From: Larix sibirica
Lineage: Eukaryota > Streptophyta > Pinopsida > Pinales > Pinaceae
Assembly: GCA_004151065.3 (NCBI GenBank)
Contig: NWUY0303880424.1
Span: 1 to 10,364 of the forward strand
Reading direction: 5' to 3'
Length of the DNA: 10,364 bases
Made by a program: the position numbers and the translations under genes. This document shows, one piece after another, positions 1 through 7,440 of this stretch. Positions within the stretch are counted from its first letter, which is position 1. Every line of letters starts with the position of its first letter. A model generated the notes under the pieces. That model was not told where the DNA came from and did no database searches. It worked only from the letters and a program-made list of their open reading frames with translations.

Positions 1-2
1 AC

Positions 3-275
3 AAGCTTTTCCGCTTCATACACATTAACAAACTAATTCAAAGTAAACTCAGAAAAAGTACTACAGCTAAAAACCTTCACCCTGGCAACCATGATGGCGC
101 TACAAACCAGCAGCAAGATGCCGAAGATGTAAGGAAAAAGAAACAGAGAGAAAAACGTTTCCAGAAACCCCAGAAAAAAGCAGATCCACTAGCATCTGCA
201 TTCAGCATCCCAAAAAATATTGACAGAAGGCCTCTCCTCGACCGCCCAAGAAAGAGTGCCACCGAGAGGATCTAG
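3..275 (+). CDS. Basic, lysine-rich open frame entering from the left edge (possible 3' exon end)
   Basis: The frame is open from the window edge to a TAG at 273-275, about 90 codons, with no need for an internal start. The middle part (codons from about 110 to 180) is rich in Lys, Arg and Gln, with runs such as RKKKQREKRFQKPQKK, followed by a Pro/Arg-rich tail. This could be the disordered basic C-terminus of a nuclear or RNA-binding protein, but I do not recognise a family. A GT donor-like site (GTAAGG at about 129) lies inside, so the exon could instead end there. The opposite strand is also partly open (77-262). The frame runs into the CpG-rich block, which supports a nearby real gene end. 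Coding status is inferred only from openness and composition. Confidence 0.3.
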   Translation, partial: KLFRFIHINKLIQSKLRKSTTAKNLHPGNHDGATNQQQDAEDVRKKKQREKRFQKPQKKADPLASAFSIPKNIDRRPLLDRPRKSATERI

Positions 276-660
276 CGGCCGTCTTGCAGCCGTGCCCGCC
301 ATAAGCCCCGCGCGTCCTCCTCTGCGGCTCCACCGTCCTCATAAGCCCACCGAGAAGCCCGCCAACCATCAACGAATCAGGGGAATGGACCTCCCTGCGC
401 GTCCTCCTCTGCGGATCCGCCTTCACCAACGAGGTGACTGGAGCACGAGCTCGACAGTCCACACAGCCGCCGGCAGAAACCTTCAGAAAGATCCATCTCC
501 AGAGCAGCGTCCATTAATGCAGAAGCCACCGTCGCCGCCACTGGGAAGCCGCTGAAACCAGCTGCCCAATGGGTCGCCACGCCAAGTCGCTGCCTTTCAT
601 CCCAAAGCCGCTTATTTTGTGTGTTATCAATATGTTTGTGAACATTAATCCTCGACAACA
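230..660. other. CpG-rich, GC-rich block (likely unmethylated gene end)
   Basis: About 34 CpG dinucleotides can be counted by eye between 230 and 660, while the rest of the window has very few and is rich in the TG/CA decay products of methylated CpG. GC content is clearly above that of its neighbours. In plants such blocks usually mark the start or body of an active gene protected from methylation. Several overlapping frames are open here on both strands (plus 220-555; minus 202-462 and 377-661), as expected from high GC, so none can be chosen. The translated products are low-complexity Pro/Arg/Ser sequences without a domain I recognise. The block could be a 5' UTR and first exon on the minus strand or a 3' exon on the plus strand. 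Confidence 0.5.
310..416. repeat. Direct repeat of an 18-bp GC-rich motif, 87 bp apart
   Basis: The 18-bp motif gcgcgtcctcctctgcgg occurs at 310-327 and again at 397-414, followed both times by a similar TCC-containing tail. The 87-bp spacing is a multiple of three, so in a coding frame both copies read the same way (ARPPLR in plus frame 1). This looks like the residue of a local tandem duplication within the CpG-rich block. A short related motif (cataagccc) also recurs at about 299 and 339. Confidence 0.6.
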
Positions 661-821
661 TAAAAGTCCCAACAAACCATGATCTTTATGTTGATGGGGG
701 CAAGCACAAGGGATTGGTGTCCTACTCAGACATAATGGATGATTGGTTGTGGAGTCAGAATGCACTTGCTTAATCCTCTCTCATCCTCTTTGGGGCTGAT
801 ATGTTGTGTGGATGTGAAACA
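661..821. other. Unannotated AT-rich spacer
   Basis: This stretch links the CpG-rich block to the first miniature-element LTR. CpG density drops abruptly. I see no conserved coding motif, RNA gene or clear regulatory element. It may be intron or flank of the gene suggested on the left. Confidence 0.4.
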
Positions 822-1147
822 TGTTAACAAAAATAAAACACAGAATTATAATTATAGCACAAACAATGAAGAAGAATATTTTTACAGTGGAAACCCAAAA
901 CCGAGAAAACCACCAGCAATAGATTTATTACCTATGACCACTCCATCCAAGGCATGGCCAATTTGACAATCGTTGTCCACTCACAAGCCAACACCAACCA
1001 ATTCAGGCACTTTACAATGGATTTCCTCAAGCTCTTAAGTAGGCTTCATCATATGCAATACCATGGGAGACCCAAAACCATAGGCCCATAAACCACCAAC
1101 ACTAAACCCTTTTTTGACTCTTTTATCGAGCCAAGTTTAACCTCACA
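822..1147 (-). repeat. 3' LTR of the TRIM-like element
   Basis: This copy is homologous to 1542-1872 from end to end. Shared blocks include ccaaggcatggccaattt, caacaccaaccaatt, ggcactttacaatgga, aagtaggcttcatca and cccataaaccaccaac. The offset is 724 at about 867 and about 725 at the far end, with small indels near the left end. On the minus strand it begins TGTGAGGTTAAACTTGG and ends TGTTAACA, keeping the TG...CA termini. Confidence 0.78.
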
Positions 1148-1160
1148 TTCCCCACTTTAA
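1148..1160 (-). other. Polypurine tract of the TRIM-like element
   Basis: On the minus strand this reads TTAAAGTGGGGAA and directly abuts the TGTGAGG start of the 3' LTR. A purine-rich tract at exactly this position is the normal primer for plus-strand DNA synthesis in LTR retrotransposons. Confidence 0.65.
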
Positions 1161-1527
1161 ACTCGACTTGGGGTAATACCAACCCCCCTCAAAGTTTTAA
1201 CTAGGTATTTGGGAATACAACATTCCTCCCGTTTGCAGTCTACCTAAATCTAACTCTACACTTTTCATAGGTGACTCACTAAGCCAGGGGTACGCATGCC
1301 TAACCAGGTCTTACAGTCGTATCCCCATTTACATTGTGATTAAATTACAACTCCATAAAAGCTTTCAATACAGTGAGTTGATCACTTCTTCATCTGCATC
1401 TTCGTGTGCTCATCCCCAATTTTTACCATGCCTTTCTAGGTATAACTTACCATGGTTCTTATGCCCATGAACCATCTCAATGCAAGCAACCATAGCTTCC
1501 AAAACATTTGCATTTTCCTTCAACCTC
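1161..1527 (-). other. Non-coding interior of the TRIM-like element
   Basis: The interior between polypurine tract and primer-binding site has no gag, protease or polymerase motif. A 128-codon minus-strand frame (1410-1796) covers part of it but continues through the primer-binding site into the LTR, so it does not behave like a gene. Short interiors of this kind usually hold only packaging and priming signals. Confidence 0.55.
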
Positions 1528-1539
1528 GCTCTTATACAA
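1528..1539 (-). other. Primer-binding site (tRNA-iMet type) of the TRIM-like element
   Basis: On the minus strand, two bases after the CCTAACA end of the 5' LTR, the sequence TTGTATAAGAGC appears. It matches the plant initiator-Met tRNA complement TGGTATCAGAGC at 10 of 12 positions. The two mismatches fit an old, inactive copy. Confidence 0.65.
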
Positions 1540-1541
1540 GT

Positions 1542-1872
1542 TGTTAGGAAATAATATGCACAAATACATATAATAAGCAAGCACACACAATGAAGAAGAA
1601 GATTTTTATCATGGAAACCCAAAACCAGTTTAATCACCAACAATAGATTTATTACCCTTGACAACTCCAGCCAAGGCATGGCCAATTTGGCCATCATGGG
1701 TTTCTCAAAGGTCAACACCAACCAATTTAGGCACTTTACAATGGAGTTCTTCAATTCCTTTAAGTAGGCTTCATCACATGCAATACCATGGGACACCCAA
1801 AATCATGGGCCCATAAACCACCAACAATGAACCTATCTATAACTCTTTTACTGAGTCAAGTTTGACCTAATA
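1542..1872 (-). repeat. 5' LTR of the TRIM-like element
   Basis: This copy is homologous to 822-1147 (about 80 percent by eye). Its minus-strand end is the well-kept ...TTTCCTAACA, but its minus-strand start is TATTAGGTC where the partner has TGTGAGGTT, so the terminal TG has mutated. The region rich in atggaaacccaaaacc and the T-rich stretch near this end resemble the 3' portion of many plant LTRs. That resemblance is from memory and not checked by alignment. Confidence 0.75.
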
Positions 1873-1882
1873 TGGAGGAGGG

Positions 1883-2890
1883 TGTTGAGCCCTAGATGGC
1901 ATGGAGACACTTAGTTACATGCATGAAGGCTTGTACTTGACTTGAGGATGCTTGGGTTGAGAAGTGATCATATAGGTGTGGTGGACTCAAAGGAGCACAT
2001 TGCTTAGGAAGGAGCGTTGGAACATTGAAGGCCTTTGGATGAGAATTGGACACATCTTGTGGAGTGTATATTCTTGGACCCTTGCTAGTTGAACATGCTT
2101 TAGCTTTGGACCCTTGCTTGTTGAACATGCATACCTTGGAGCTTGACATGTGTCACTTAGAGTTGGAGCACTCCACATGTGAGCCTATTTAGTGATTAGA
2201 TAGGTTGTTTGTTGTAGGCTTGATCCACTTTATGATGTTGGCCTCCCTCACCTTTCATGTAATAAAGGGGCGATAGTCTTTTCATCACTTGTATTTATTT
2301 ATTCATATACTCACACTCTTGACTCTCGAGTTAGAGATGTGAGACTAGGGGGGACTTGTCTTCTTGTACTCTTCTTCATGCATATTTGCTATTTTTGTCT
2401 TGAGTTATAGGGTCCTTGGAGGAATTTCAAGGGAAGACAAGGTTTAGTGTTTTTCCCTAAGGAGACAAAAAGGACTAGGGTTTGGGATAAACCGGTCAAT
2501 TCTGTATGAAACCGGCCTTAAATGCATGAATTAAGGTCCCCTCCCATTGCTATTTAATGAGGTCCCCACCTTCCATTTCTCTCACACCCTTCACTTCATT
2601 GACTCGGAGTTTTTGAGCTGAGTGTTCATCTTCATTGGGCATCATTCTTTTTGCTGGTTTGAACTATTTAGTGGGCTGATTTCTATTGTTGAATTGGAAG
2701 TTTGTTGGGCTGTTTGGGAGAGCTGATTTAAGGGCTGTAGAGTCCAGACTCTAGTTATGAATGATTACTATGCTTGTTTTTGGACTCTGGAGGGCATTTG
2801 GAGCCTCCTTGTTTATGTATTTTGGTTCAGATAACAACTGCACTTGCTGCTATTTTGGTGACATGCACCCTTACTTGCTGTATACATGAG
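1883..2890 (+). mobile_element. Probable plus-strand LTR or LTR fragment, 3' limit unclear
   Basis: A TGTTGAGCCC start at 1883 is preceded directly by a purine tract (tggaggaggg, 1873-1882), the layout of a polypurine tract and LTR start. Downstream are promoter-like parts: TAATAAAGGGG at 2260-2270 and TATTTAA at 2551-2557, the latter followed by a C/T-rich start-like region. Frames are all short and no protein motif is seen. I could not find a matching second copy, a clear CA end or a primer-binding site, so this may be a solo, truncated or interrupted LTR. The right limit is only approximate. The adjacency to the TRIM-like element could mean that element landed at or near the tract, or that one of the two boundaries is misread. 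Confidence 0.33.
2074..2137. repeat. Two-copy 32-bp tandem repeat
   Basis: Units 2074-2105 and 2106-2137 both begin ttggacccttgct and continue with gttgaacatgc, with a few substitutions. The 32-bp period is exact for the shared core. It lies within the candidate LTR and resembles the short tandem duplications often seen in LTR promoter regions, but no function can be shown. Confidence 0.7.
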
Positions 2891-3025
2891 AAAACTTTGC
2901 ATATTTGTGTTTGATGGTTTGGATTCACATGGATGTATAAGAATAAAAAAATTTTTTCAAAATTTGAATATTTTATGTATTTTTTGGTCAACCAAGTCAT
3001 TAAATTCAAACCGGTCTAAGTCGAC
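2891..3025. other. AT-rich spacer
   Basis: The stretch is low in complexity, with A and T runs around 2945-2985. No gene or element boundary can be defined here. Short frames of about 60 codons on both strands are not supported by any motif. Confidence 0.4.
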
Positions 3026-3120
3026 CGAGTCCGAGTCCAAGTCTGAGTTGACCCTTAAACGAGTTTGAGTCTGATTCCAAGTCTCAATTGACCCTTAGAC
3101 GAGTCCAAGTCTGAGTCTGA
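3026..3120. repeat. Imperfect 40-bp tandem repeat built from GAGTCY motifs
   Basis: Three partial units start at 3026, 3060 and 3100. Each begins CGAGT and carries variants of CCAAGTCTGAGT, and the first two end in TTGACCCTTA. The repeated gaccctta blocks at 3050 and 3090 give a 40-bp period. The inner structure is a degenerate six-base GAGTCY pattern, so the array probably grew by slippage. It sits at the junction between AT-rich DNA and the gypsy-type interior fragment. Confidence 0.75.
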
Positions 3121-3482
3121 ATTTTAAAACATTGGTCCAAACAATGCTTTTCCAACTCCAGGTGGATTGCGATGCTTTGGTTGCCACTTGATTCTCATCT
3201 CTGTCCAATGACTTCAATAACTCTTGTTGGCGTTTATTGTCGAAACATATTGATCTATCGAACCACTGTAAGCATTGCCAAATCTGCCCAAAATTGTCGT
3301 TGTCCACTTAGTTTTGGAATGCACTGTCATGGCCCAATGTTTTAGCTTCACAAGTTGCCTATCGCACCAGTAATGCTTTGCACACCAACTTCCACAACTC
3401 TTACAACCAACCTTCCACAAGTCCAGTGAACAACGCCCAAACTAAGCTCTATTGAAACTTCACTTTTGGCTCCGATACCAAT
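3121..3482 (-). mobile_element. Truncated gypsy-type 5' interior fragment next to the lower LTR
   Basis: The part from about 3316 to 3482 is clearly homologous to 7657-7823, the interior beside the other LTR, at an offset near 4341. On the minus strand it follows the LTR with a primer-binding site and then a stretch coding for KLKHWAM, also seen in the second copy. Two overlapping minus-strand frames (3214-3420 and 3095-3307) give coding-like peptides that would join only through a frameshift, so any product is broken. From 3130 to 3310 the two copies no longer align by eye. The fragment stops at or near the 3026-3120 repeat, so the rest of this element is lost. Its presence on this side of the LTR rules out a simple host flank there. 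Confidence 0.6.
3468..3480 (-). other. Primer-binding site beside the lower gypsy-type LTR
   Basis: On the minus strand this reads TGGTATCGGAGCC, two bases after the LTR end TGTGACA. It differs by one base from the plant initiator-Met tRNA complement TGGTATCAGAGCC. This is the best-preserved primer-binding site in the window. Confidence 0.82.
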
Positions 3483-4347
3483 TGTCACAACCCTAGGAAA
3501 CACACCCTCCCGGTGCCTGAATTTTTCTTTTCAATCCCTAGCCGTCATGTGGTACCACTCGACTTTTAAAATAGAGACTTGTCCACCTAAATCTACTTCC
3601 CAATGGACTATGCTCTTCACCTAGAACATGCACATACCTTCACTCTAGGCTACACTTACTAGACTTCCAACCTCTACCTAACGAACTACCCACGACCAAC
3701 TGTGGATGTAAATAAGCCAAGCCAATATTGTGCACTTAACACTTAGCCAAATTCTTGAACATAAGAGTGTAAGACATGCATAATAAATAGAATACGCAAG
3801 GGTATGTCGAGACCCAAACTAGGTGTTGTAAGGTTTTTATTCTTAAAGTGTACAAATATGATACAACAAGAGATTACATAGAAGGGTTTGACACTTCACC
3901 ACCAACACACTTTTACAATCAACAAACAAGCCCGGGAAGACTTGCTCAATTCGTCACCCTAGCCACTGACGAACCCTGCCTGCCAACAAAACAAATCTAG
4001 CATGTTGACACATCTATATGCCAATGAATCCTATAGCTCCATGCAAGTCTACCACCCACAGCACTTGGTCATCAATAAACTTGGTTTCCGCAACACTCTT
4101 TCATAGGCAATCCTTTACCCTATGCCTTAGCTTGTCATGGAGAGTTCTGCCCTTGGGAAACCCTTCAACCTTGAACCTTTGAACTTGCTCGTTGTTGGAT
4201 CACAAACCTTTTCCTTGGACATTCTGCCTATTCCTCCACAATAATTTGCCTCCCTTGGCTTGCTACCTTAAACCTGATGCCTAATGCATGTCTTGCCTTT
4301 GCGCTTGTTTACCTCCCAAGCTTCTTGCCTTTGCCTCTTGGAGCACC

Positions 4348-4356
4348 CTTTTTATA
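4348..4356 (-). promoter_or_regulatory. TATA box of the lower gypsy-type LTR
   Basis: The minus strand reads TATAAAAAG, a near-ideal plant TATA motif, about 600 bp into the 1473-bp LTR, where a U3 promoter is expected. The other LTR lacks the whole block containing it. Activity today is doubtful given the decay of the element. Confidence 0.5.
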
Positions 4357-4590
4357 AATGAAGAGAGTTACCTTGTTGATTCCACCAAACTGGACATCGT
4401 GCACGCTCTCCTTCACAAGTGGGCACCAAATGTGCAACAACCTTTGTCGATGGTTACAACGTTCCTCTAAGGCACTCAACAATGTCCACTTATTTATGTC
4501 GATGTACAATTGTTTTCCCGGTATCTTACCACCGTGTCCTAGGCTAAGTGGTTCTATGGCCCTTTTGCCATTCCAACCAAACCCTTGCAA

Positions 4591-4620
4591 TGTGCCCAAG
4601 TGTGCCCAAGTGTGCCCAAT
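4591..4620. repeat. 10-bp motif repeated three times
   Basis: The decamer rtgtgcccaa occurs three times in a row (atgtgcccaa once, then gtgtgcccaa twice) in the U3 part of the lower LTR, upstream of the TATA box in transcriptional sense. It may be slippage or an enhancer-like array; neither is proven. Confidence 0.75.
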
Positions 4621-4955
4621 TGTTCTTTTGTCTTGCCGATGTGCCCTCGCCTAGCACCTTGCATATACGAGGCCTCAAAGACCCCTTGACGTCTCGTAAA
4701 AGTCTACTTTCTCTACCCATGTTGACTATTGAAGCCTTTGTTGATTGCCAAAGCCTCTCTGTGGAAGCTTCTTGGTCAAATGCCTCAATTTCGTCCACAT
4801 ACCTAATCCATCGTTCTCCTGCCTGTTGCCTAGCATTCCCAATGTGCTCATATTTTCCCTAATCATGCACAAGTGTGCCAACTACTGATGCACCCAAGCC
4901 TAATGAGGGCCATGCCAATGGTGTTCGTCACCCACCCCAAGGCAAGGACATTACA

Positions 4956-4962
4956 TCCTCCC
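4956..4962 (-). other. Polypurine tract 5' of the lower gypsy-type LTR
   Basis: On the minus strand GGGAGGA directly precedes the TGTAATG start of the LTR. A tract here marks the lower LTR as the 3' LTR of the interior at 4956-7823. Confidence 0.6.
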
Positions 4963-5906
4963 GCACTAAAAGTGTTGTCATGTTCTACAACTTTGCAAGA
5001 ACTTCTATCGTTCTCACTAGCCTGTTATTGATCTTTCACCTACCAAAGGTCATCAAATTGACCTGCCACTAGCACCTTCCGGCCTATCGTGAACATGTGC
5101 CAACTTGCCTTGCTACACCCATCTACACCAAATCATTCTGATCCTAGGAGTAAACTCCTTTCAACAACTTTTCTTTGCAATGCTTCCTTGGCACCCTAGG
5201 CTTCTTTGCCTAGCATAACTTAGCTTTTCACAATAAAGCCAGCTCCATGCCCACTATTGCACCATCCTAGCTTACTACTCCATCTGTCGTCAACCAATCT
5301 TTCCATGTTAGGAAAAGAAGCTAGAATGGAAAGATATGTCCCCCATGCCATGCACTAAGTTGGGTGATTAATCCATCCATAACGCCCAAGCAATGAGAAT
5401 GTACTTCTTCATGCTTGAAAGAATTGAATATGTCTACACTTCAAACTACTATGCAACTTCTTTGGGTAAGGCAGACACCTACCTTCAATTGTCTAGTTTG
5501 CACCTCATCTTAACAAAACAAATTCTACCAATGCACCAATATCTTGGTACCTACATGCCCACTGCCCCTCACCCAAACAGTTGGTCACTGAAGTGATTTG
5601 ACTAAGCACAAAGGGGGAAATCAGTTGGAGTTGTTGTCGATGCCTCTTTCGCTGTCTGTTTTTCATGTTCATACTTGGCTCACCTCTTTGTCAACTTGCT
5701 CAACCTCCTAACAGGTTGTTGAGCCTCCATAGCAATTTCCACTAGGTTGCATGAACCATCCAAAGTGTGATTTGAACTACATTGTCCAAGTCAAACTCTA
5801 TCATGTTGAAGGGTGCTTATCAAGGGCTCACGTATGTTGAACATGCCTTCAAACGAACTATAACCTAAAACGTTTGTGCACCGACTACGCCCAACTCTTC
5901 AGTTGT
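4963..5906 (-). other. Degenerate element interior with no recognised motif
   Basis: This lies between the duplicated linker and the polypurine tract, where pol should be in an autonomous element. I read the minus strand in parts and found no reverse transcriptase, RNase H, integrase or chromodomain motif. Short plus-strand frames (4875-5072, 5393-5596) have no support. A short stem-loop-like sequence (cctaggcttctttgcctag) sits near 5196. It may be pol-derived sequence decayed beyond recognition or replacement sequence. Confidence 0.4.
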
Positions 5907-6474
5907 CTTCACCCAAAGACATGGCAATCACTTAAGCTTCCTTCTCTGGCATACTATTCGGAGAGCTACAAGTTACCAACCTACTCCTCATGCGAATATT
6001 TTCATCCTTTGTGTCCAAGGTCTCATTGCATGAACCCCTCTCTTGTTGGTATTATGTGATGTTGATAGATTTACCTCTCGAAGCACACTCAACTTCAGTC
6101 AACCTTACTCCCGACATTTGTGTGATCATCACCAACTTCCTCCTAGTATCATTGACACACAGCAATTTGGGGTTTTACCCAAGAGCCATATCTTCACCCA
6201 AAGACATGGCAATTGCTTAAGCTTCCTTCTCTGGCATACTATTCAAAGAGCTACAAGTTACCAACCTACACCTCATGCAAACGTTTCCGTCCTTTCTGTC
6301 CAAGGTCTCATTGCATGAACCCTTTTCTTGTTGGTACTATGTGATGTTGCCAGATTTACCTGTCGAAGCACACCCGACTTCATTCAACCTTACTCTTGAC
6401 ATCTGTGTGATCATCACCAACTTCCTCCTAGTATCATTGACACAACAATTTGGGGTTTTACCCAAGAGCCATAA
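5907..6474 (-). repeat. Two-copy tandem duplication of a 285-bp post-protease segment
   Basis: Units 5907-6191 and 6192-6474 both begin cttcacccaaagacatggca and end cccaagagccata. I count about 23 substitutions plus one 2-bp gap, so roughly 92 percent identity. The minus-strand part of the unit next to the protease reads on from it with residues like EFLRMARAIPVPHKS, which resembles the segment following the protease in plant gypsy polyproteins. Both copies have stops at the same places. Plus-strand frames through this region (5990-6220, 6043-6318, 6275-6478) are by-products of the duplication. Confidence 0.88.
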
Positions 6475-6479
6475 ATAGC

Positions 6480-6771
6480 TCTTATGGGGCACAGGTATGG
6501 CTCTAGCCATCCTTAGAAACTCCTACCCCAAGATGAGTTTGTGATCATCCAAGGGAACCACCAACAATTCTAAAGCATCAAACCAATCCCCAACCTTTAA
6601 TCGTGTTGAATGGACTACTCTTGTCATTGTCTTGATTGATACATTTAATGCCTTGTACAAGTTGTTGCTACCTTCGATCTCACAGAAAAGCCCCATCGCC
6701 GTTTGTTCACAAATGAGGTTGTGGGTTGAACCAATGGCCTCCACTTCCAACCCACTCACCATCACATTCAC
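6480..6771 (-). pseudogene. Retropepsin-like aspartic protease remnant of a gypsy-type element
   Basis: A minus-strand frame (6523-6771, 82 residues) reads like the plant gypsy gag-associated protease domain. The GSTHNLI segment matches the G-x-T-H-N-F/L-I region around the active site, KALNVS and RLKVGDW match the middle, and VVPLDDHKLILG matches the conserved end with hydrophobic-hydrophobic-G. A stop (TAG) follows LILG, and the same frame continues with EFLRMARAIPVP, typical of the next segment. The catalytic Asp of the D-S/T-G triad is missing: the aligned residues are A-I-G. Known family members cut the Gag-Pol polyprotein in the virus-like particle. This copy cannot, because of the lost Asp and the stops upstream and downstream. 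The family call rests on motif memory, not a profile search. Confidence 0.72.
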
Positions 6772-6928
6772 AAATCAAAGTCCATTTCCTCCTTCATCCT
6801 ACGATGTTTGTTCTTGACCTTCTATCGCAAACTTGCCTAATTTTTCTATTAGGGCATTCAAAACTTGCACTTGTGCCTTCGAAGGTCACTACCCTTCAAC
6901 TTCCATCAAGGCTATCGATCTCTCTTAA

Positions 6929-7440
6929 AGGGAAATCATCTTCTACATGGTTTTGTTTGCAAGGGAAGCACAAACTCCTCTTGCCCATATACTTAGACAA
7001 ATTCTTGTGCCTCCTTTTTCTGCAATGATTCGATCATCTTTGGCATCCTCTACTTCTTGAACAAATCCTACCTTTGGTTGCAAACAAACCCCTGCTTGGT
7101 CCATCATTGCCTACAACCTACTCAACAAAGTGTCTTCCTATGTGTTGACCTACTTCCAACTTGTTGTGTGTGCCCGAGTTAACTCTAGCACAGTTGGTTG
7201 CAACTTCTCTGAGCTAGCCTTCGCAGAGTTCTACCTTGTCTTAAAATGCTCTCCAAGTGTGCCCTTCATGTTGCTACACCGACATTCCCGAAGAGACTTA
7301 TGTTCAAGACTTCAAATCTTGACCCTTTATTGTTTCACGTTTTCGGCCTCTGGATTGTTTCCTTGCACTGATCTTGCCACTAAATGCTACCCCATTGCTT
7401 TCCTTCTACATAACCCCAATAGTCCAAAGAACCTGGTATG
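6929..7440 (-). pseudogene. Degenerate gag with a zinc-knuckle remnant
   Basis: On the minus strand at 6970-6929 the frame reads CFPCKQNHVEDDFP, close to the C-x2-C-x3-H-x4-C zinc knuckle seen in plant gypsy gag (for example C-F-L-C-x-G-P-H-x-x-x-D-C-P), but the last Cys is Phe. Upstream in the same strand, coding-like pieces such as MMDQAGVCLQPK can be read, broken by stops and frame changes. The frame of the knuckle differs from that of the protease, so at least one frameshift lies near 6905. In a working element this part would bind the RNA genome inside the particle. The core gag domain itself is not recognisable. Plus-strand frames (6726-7028, 7130-7456) are shadows. Confidence 0.5.

Larger units (their letters stand above)
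822..1872 (-). mobile_element. TRIM-like miniature LTR retrotransposon (non-coding), minus strand
   Basis: Two direct repeats of about 330 bp (822-1147 and 1542-1872) enclose about 394 bp. Read on the minus strand the order is 5' LTR, primer-binding site, non-coding interior, polypurine tract, 3' LTR. The 3' LTR runs TGTGAGG...TTAACA, so TG...CA ends are kept, and the 5' LTR ends in CCTAACA. The primer-binding site beside the 5' LTR matches the usual tRNA-iMet-complementary sequence at 10 of 12 bases, and the tract beside the 3' LTR is AAAGTGGGGAA. Total length of about 1.05 kb, LTRs under 540 bp and no gag or pol sequence fit the TRIM class, which is mobilised by proteins of autonomous elements. 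No 5-bp target duplication is visible (aaaca on the left, tggag on the right), so an end may have eroded. The LTRs are about 80 percent alike, meaning an old insertion. Confidence 0.72.
3483..4955 (-). repeat. Lower gypsy-type LTR (1473 bp, full-length form)
   Basis: On the minus strand it begins TGTAATGTCC at 4955 and ends TTGTGACA at 3483, so TG...CA termini are present. It aligns with 7824-8558 in two blocks, 3483-4053 with 7824-8361 and about 4751-4955 with about 8367-8558. Shared strings include ccttcactcta, gaccaactgtggat, aagccaagccaat, gtgcacttaacact, tacaaatatgatacaa, gcaagtctacc and ctaatcatgcaca. The 4054-4750 part is unique to this copy and holds the TATA box. Several short frames inside (for example minus 4309-4599 and plus 4548-4862) are not supported as genes. 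Confidence 0.8.

Noticed and set aside
220-555. 111-codon plus-strand frame in the CpG-rich block
   Set aside because: High GC content removes stops in several frames on both strands at once here. The product is low-complexity and matches no domain I know, so the frame was reported only as part of the block.
822-1872. Plain tandem duplication of a 330-bp sequence
   Set aside because: The repeats are separated by 394 bp that carry a primer-binding site and a polypurine tract at the correct inner ends, so an LTR element explains them better.
3026-3120. CRISPR-like array
   Set aside because: The units are contiguous, degenerate and built from a six-base motif without unique spacers, and the DNA is clearly plant-like.
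4309-4862. Frames of 84-104 codons on both strands inside the lower LTR
   Set aside because: They lie in U3 sequence, overlap each other on opposite strands and cover the TATA box. LTRs of this type do not normally code.
6043-6478. Repeated plus-strand frames with similar proteins (5990-6220, 6043-6318, 6275-6478)
   Set aside because: They are similar only because the DNA is tandemly duplicated. The meaningful protein signal of this region is on the minus strand.
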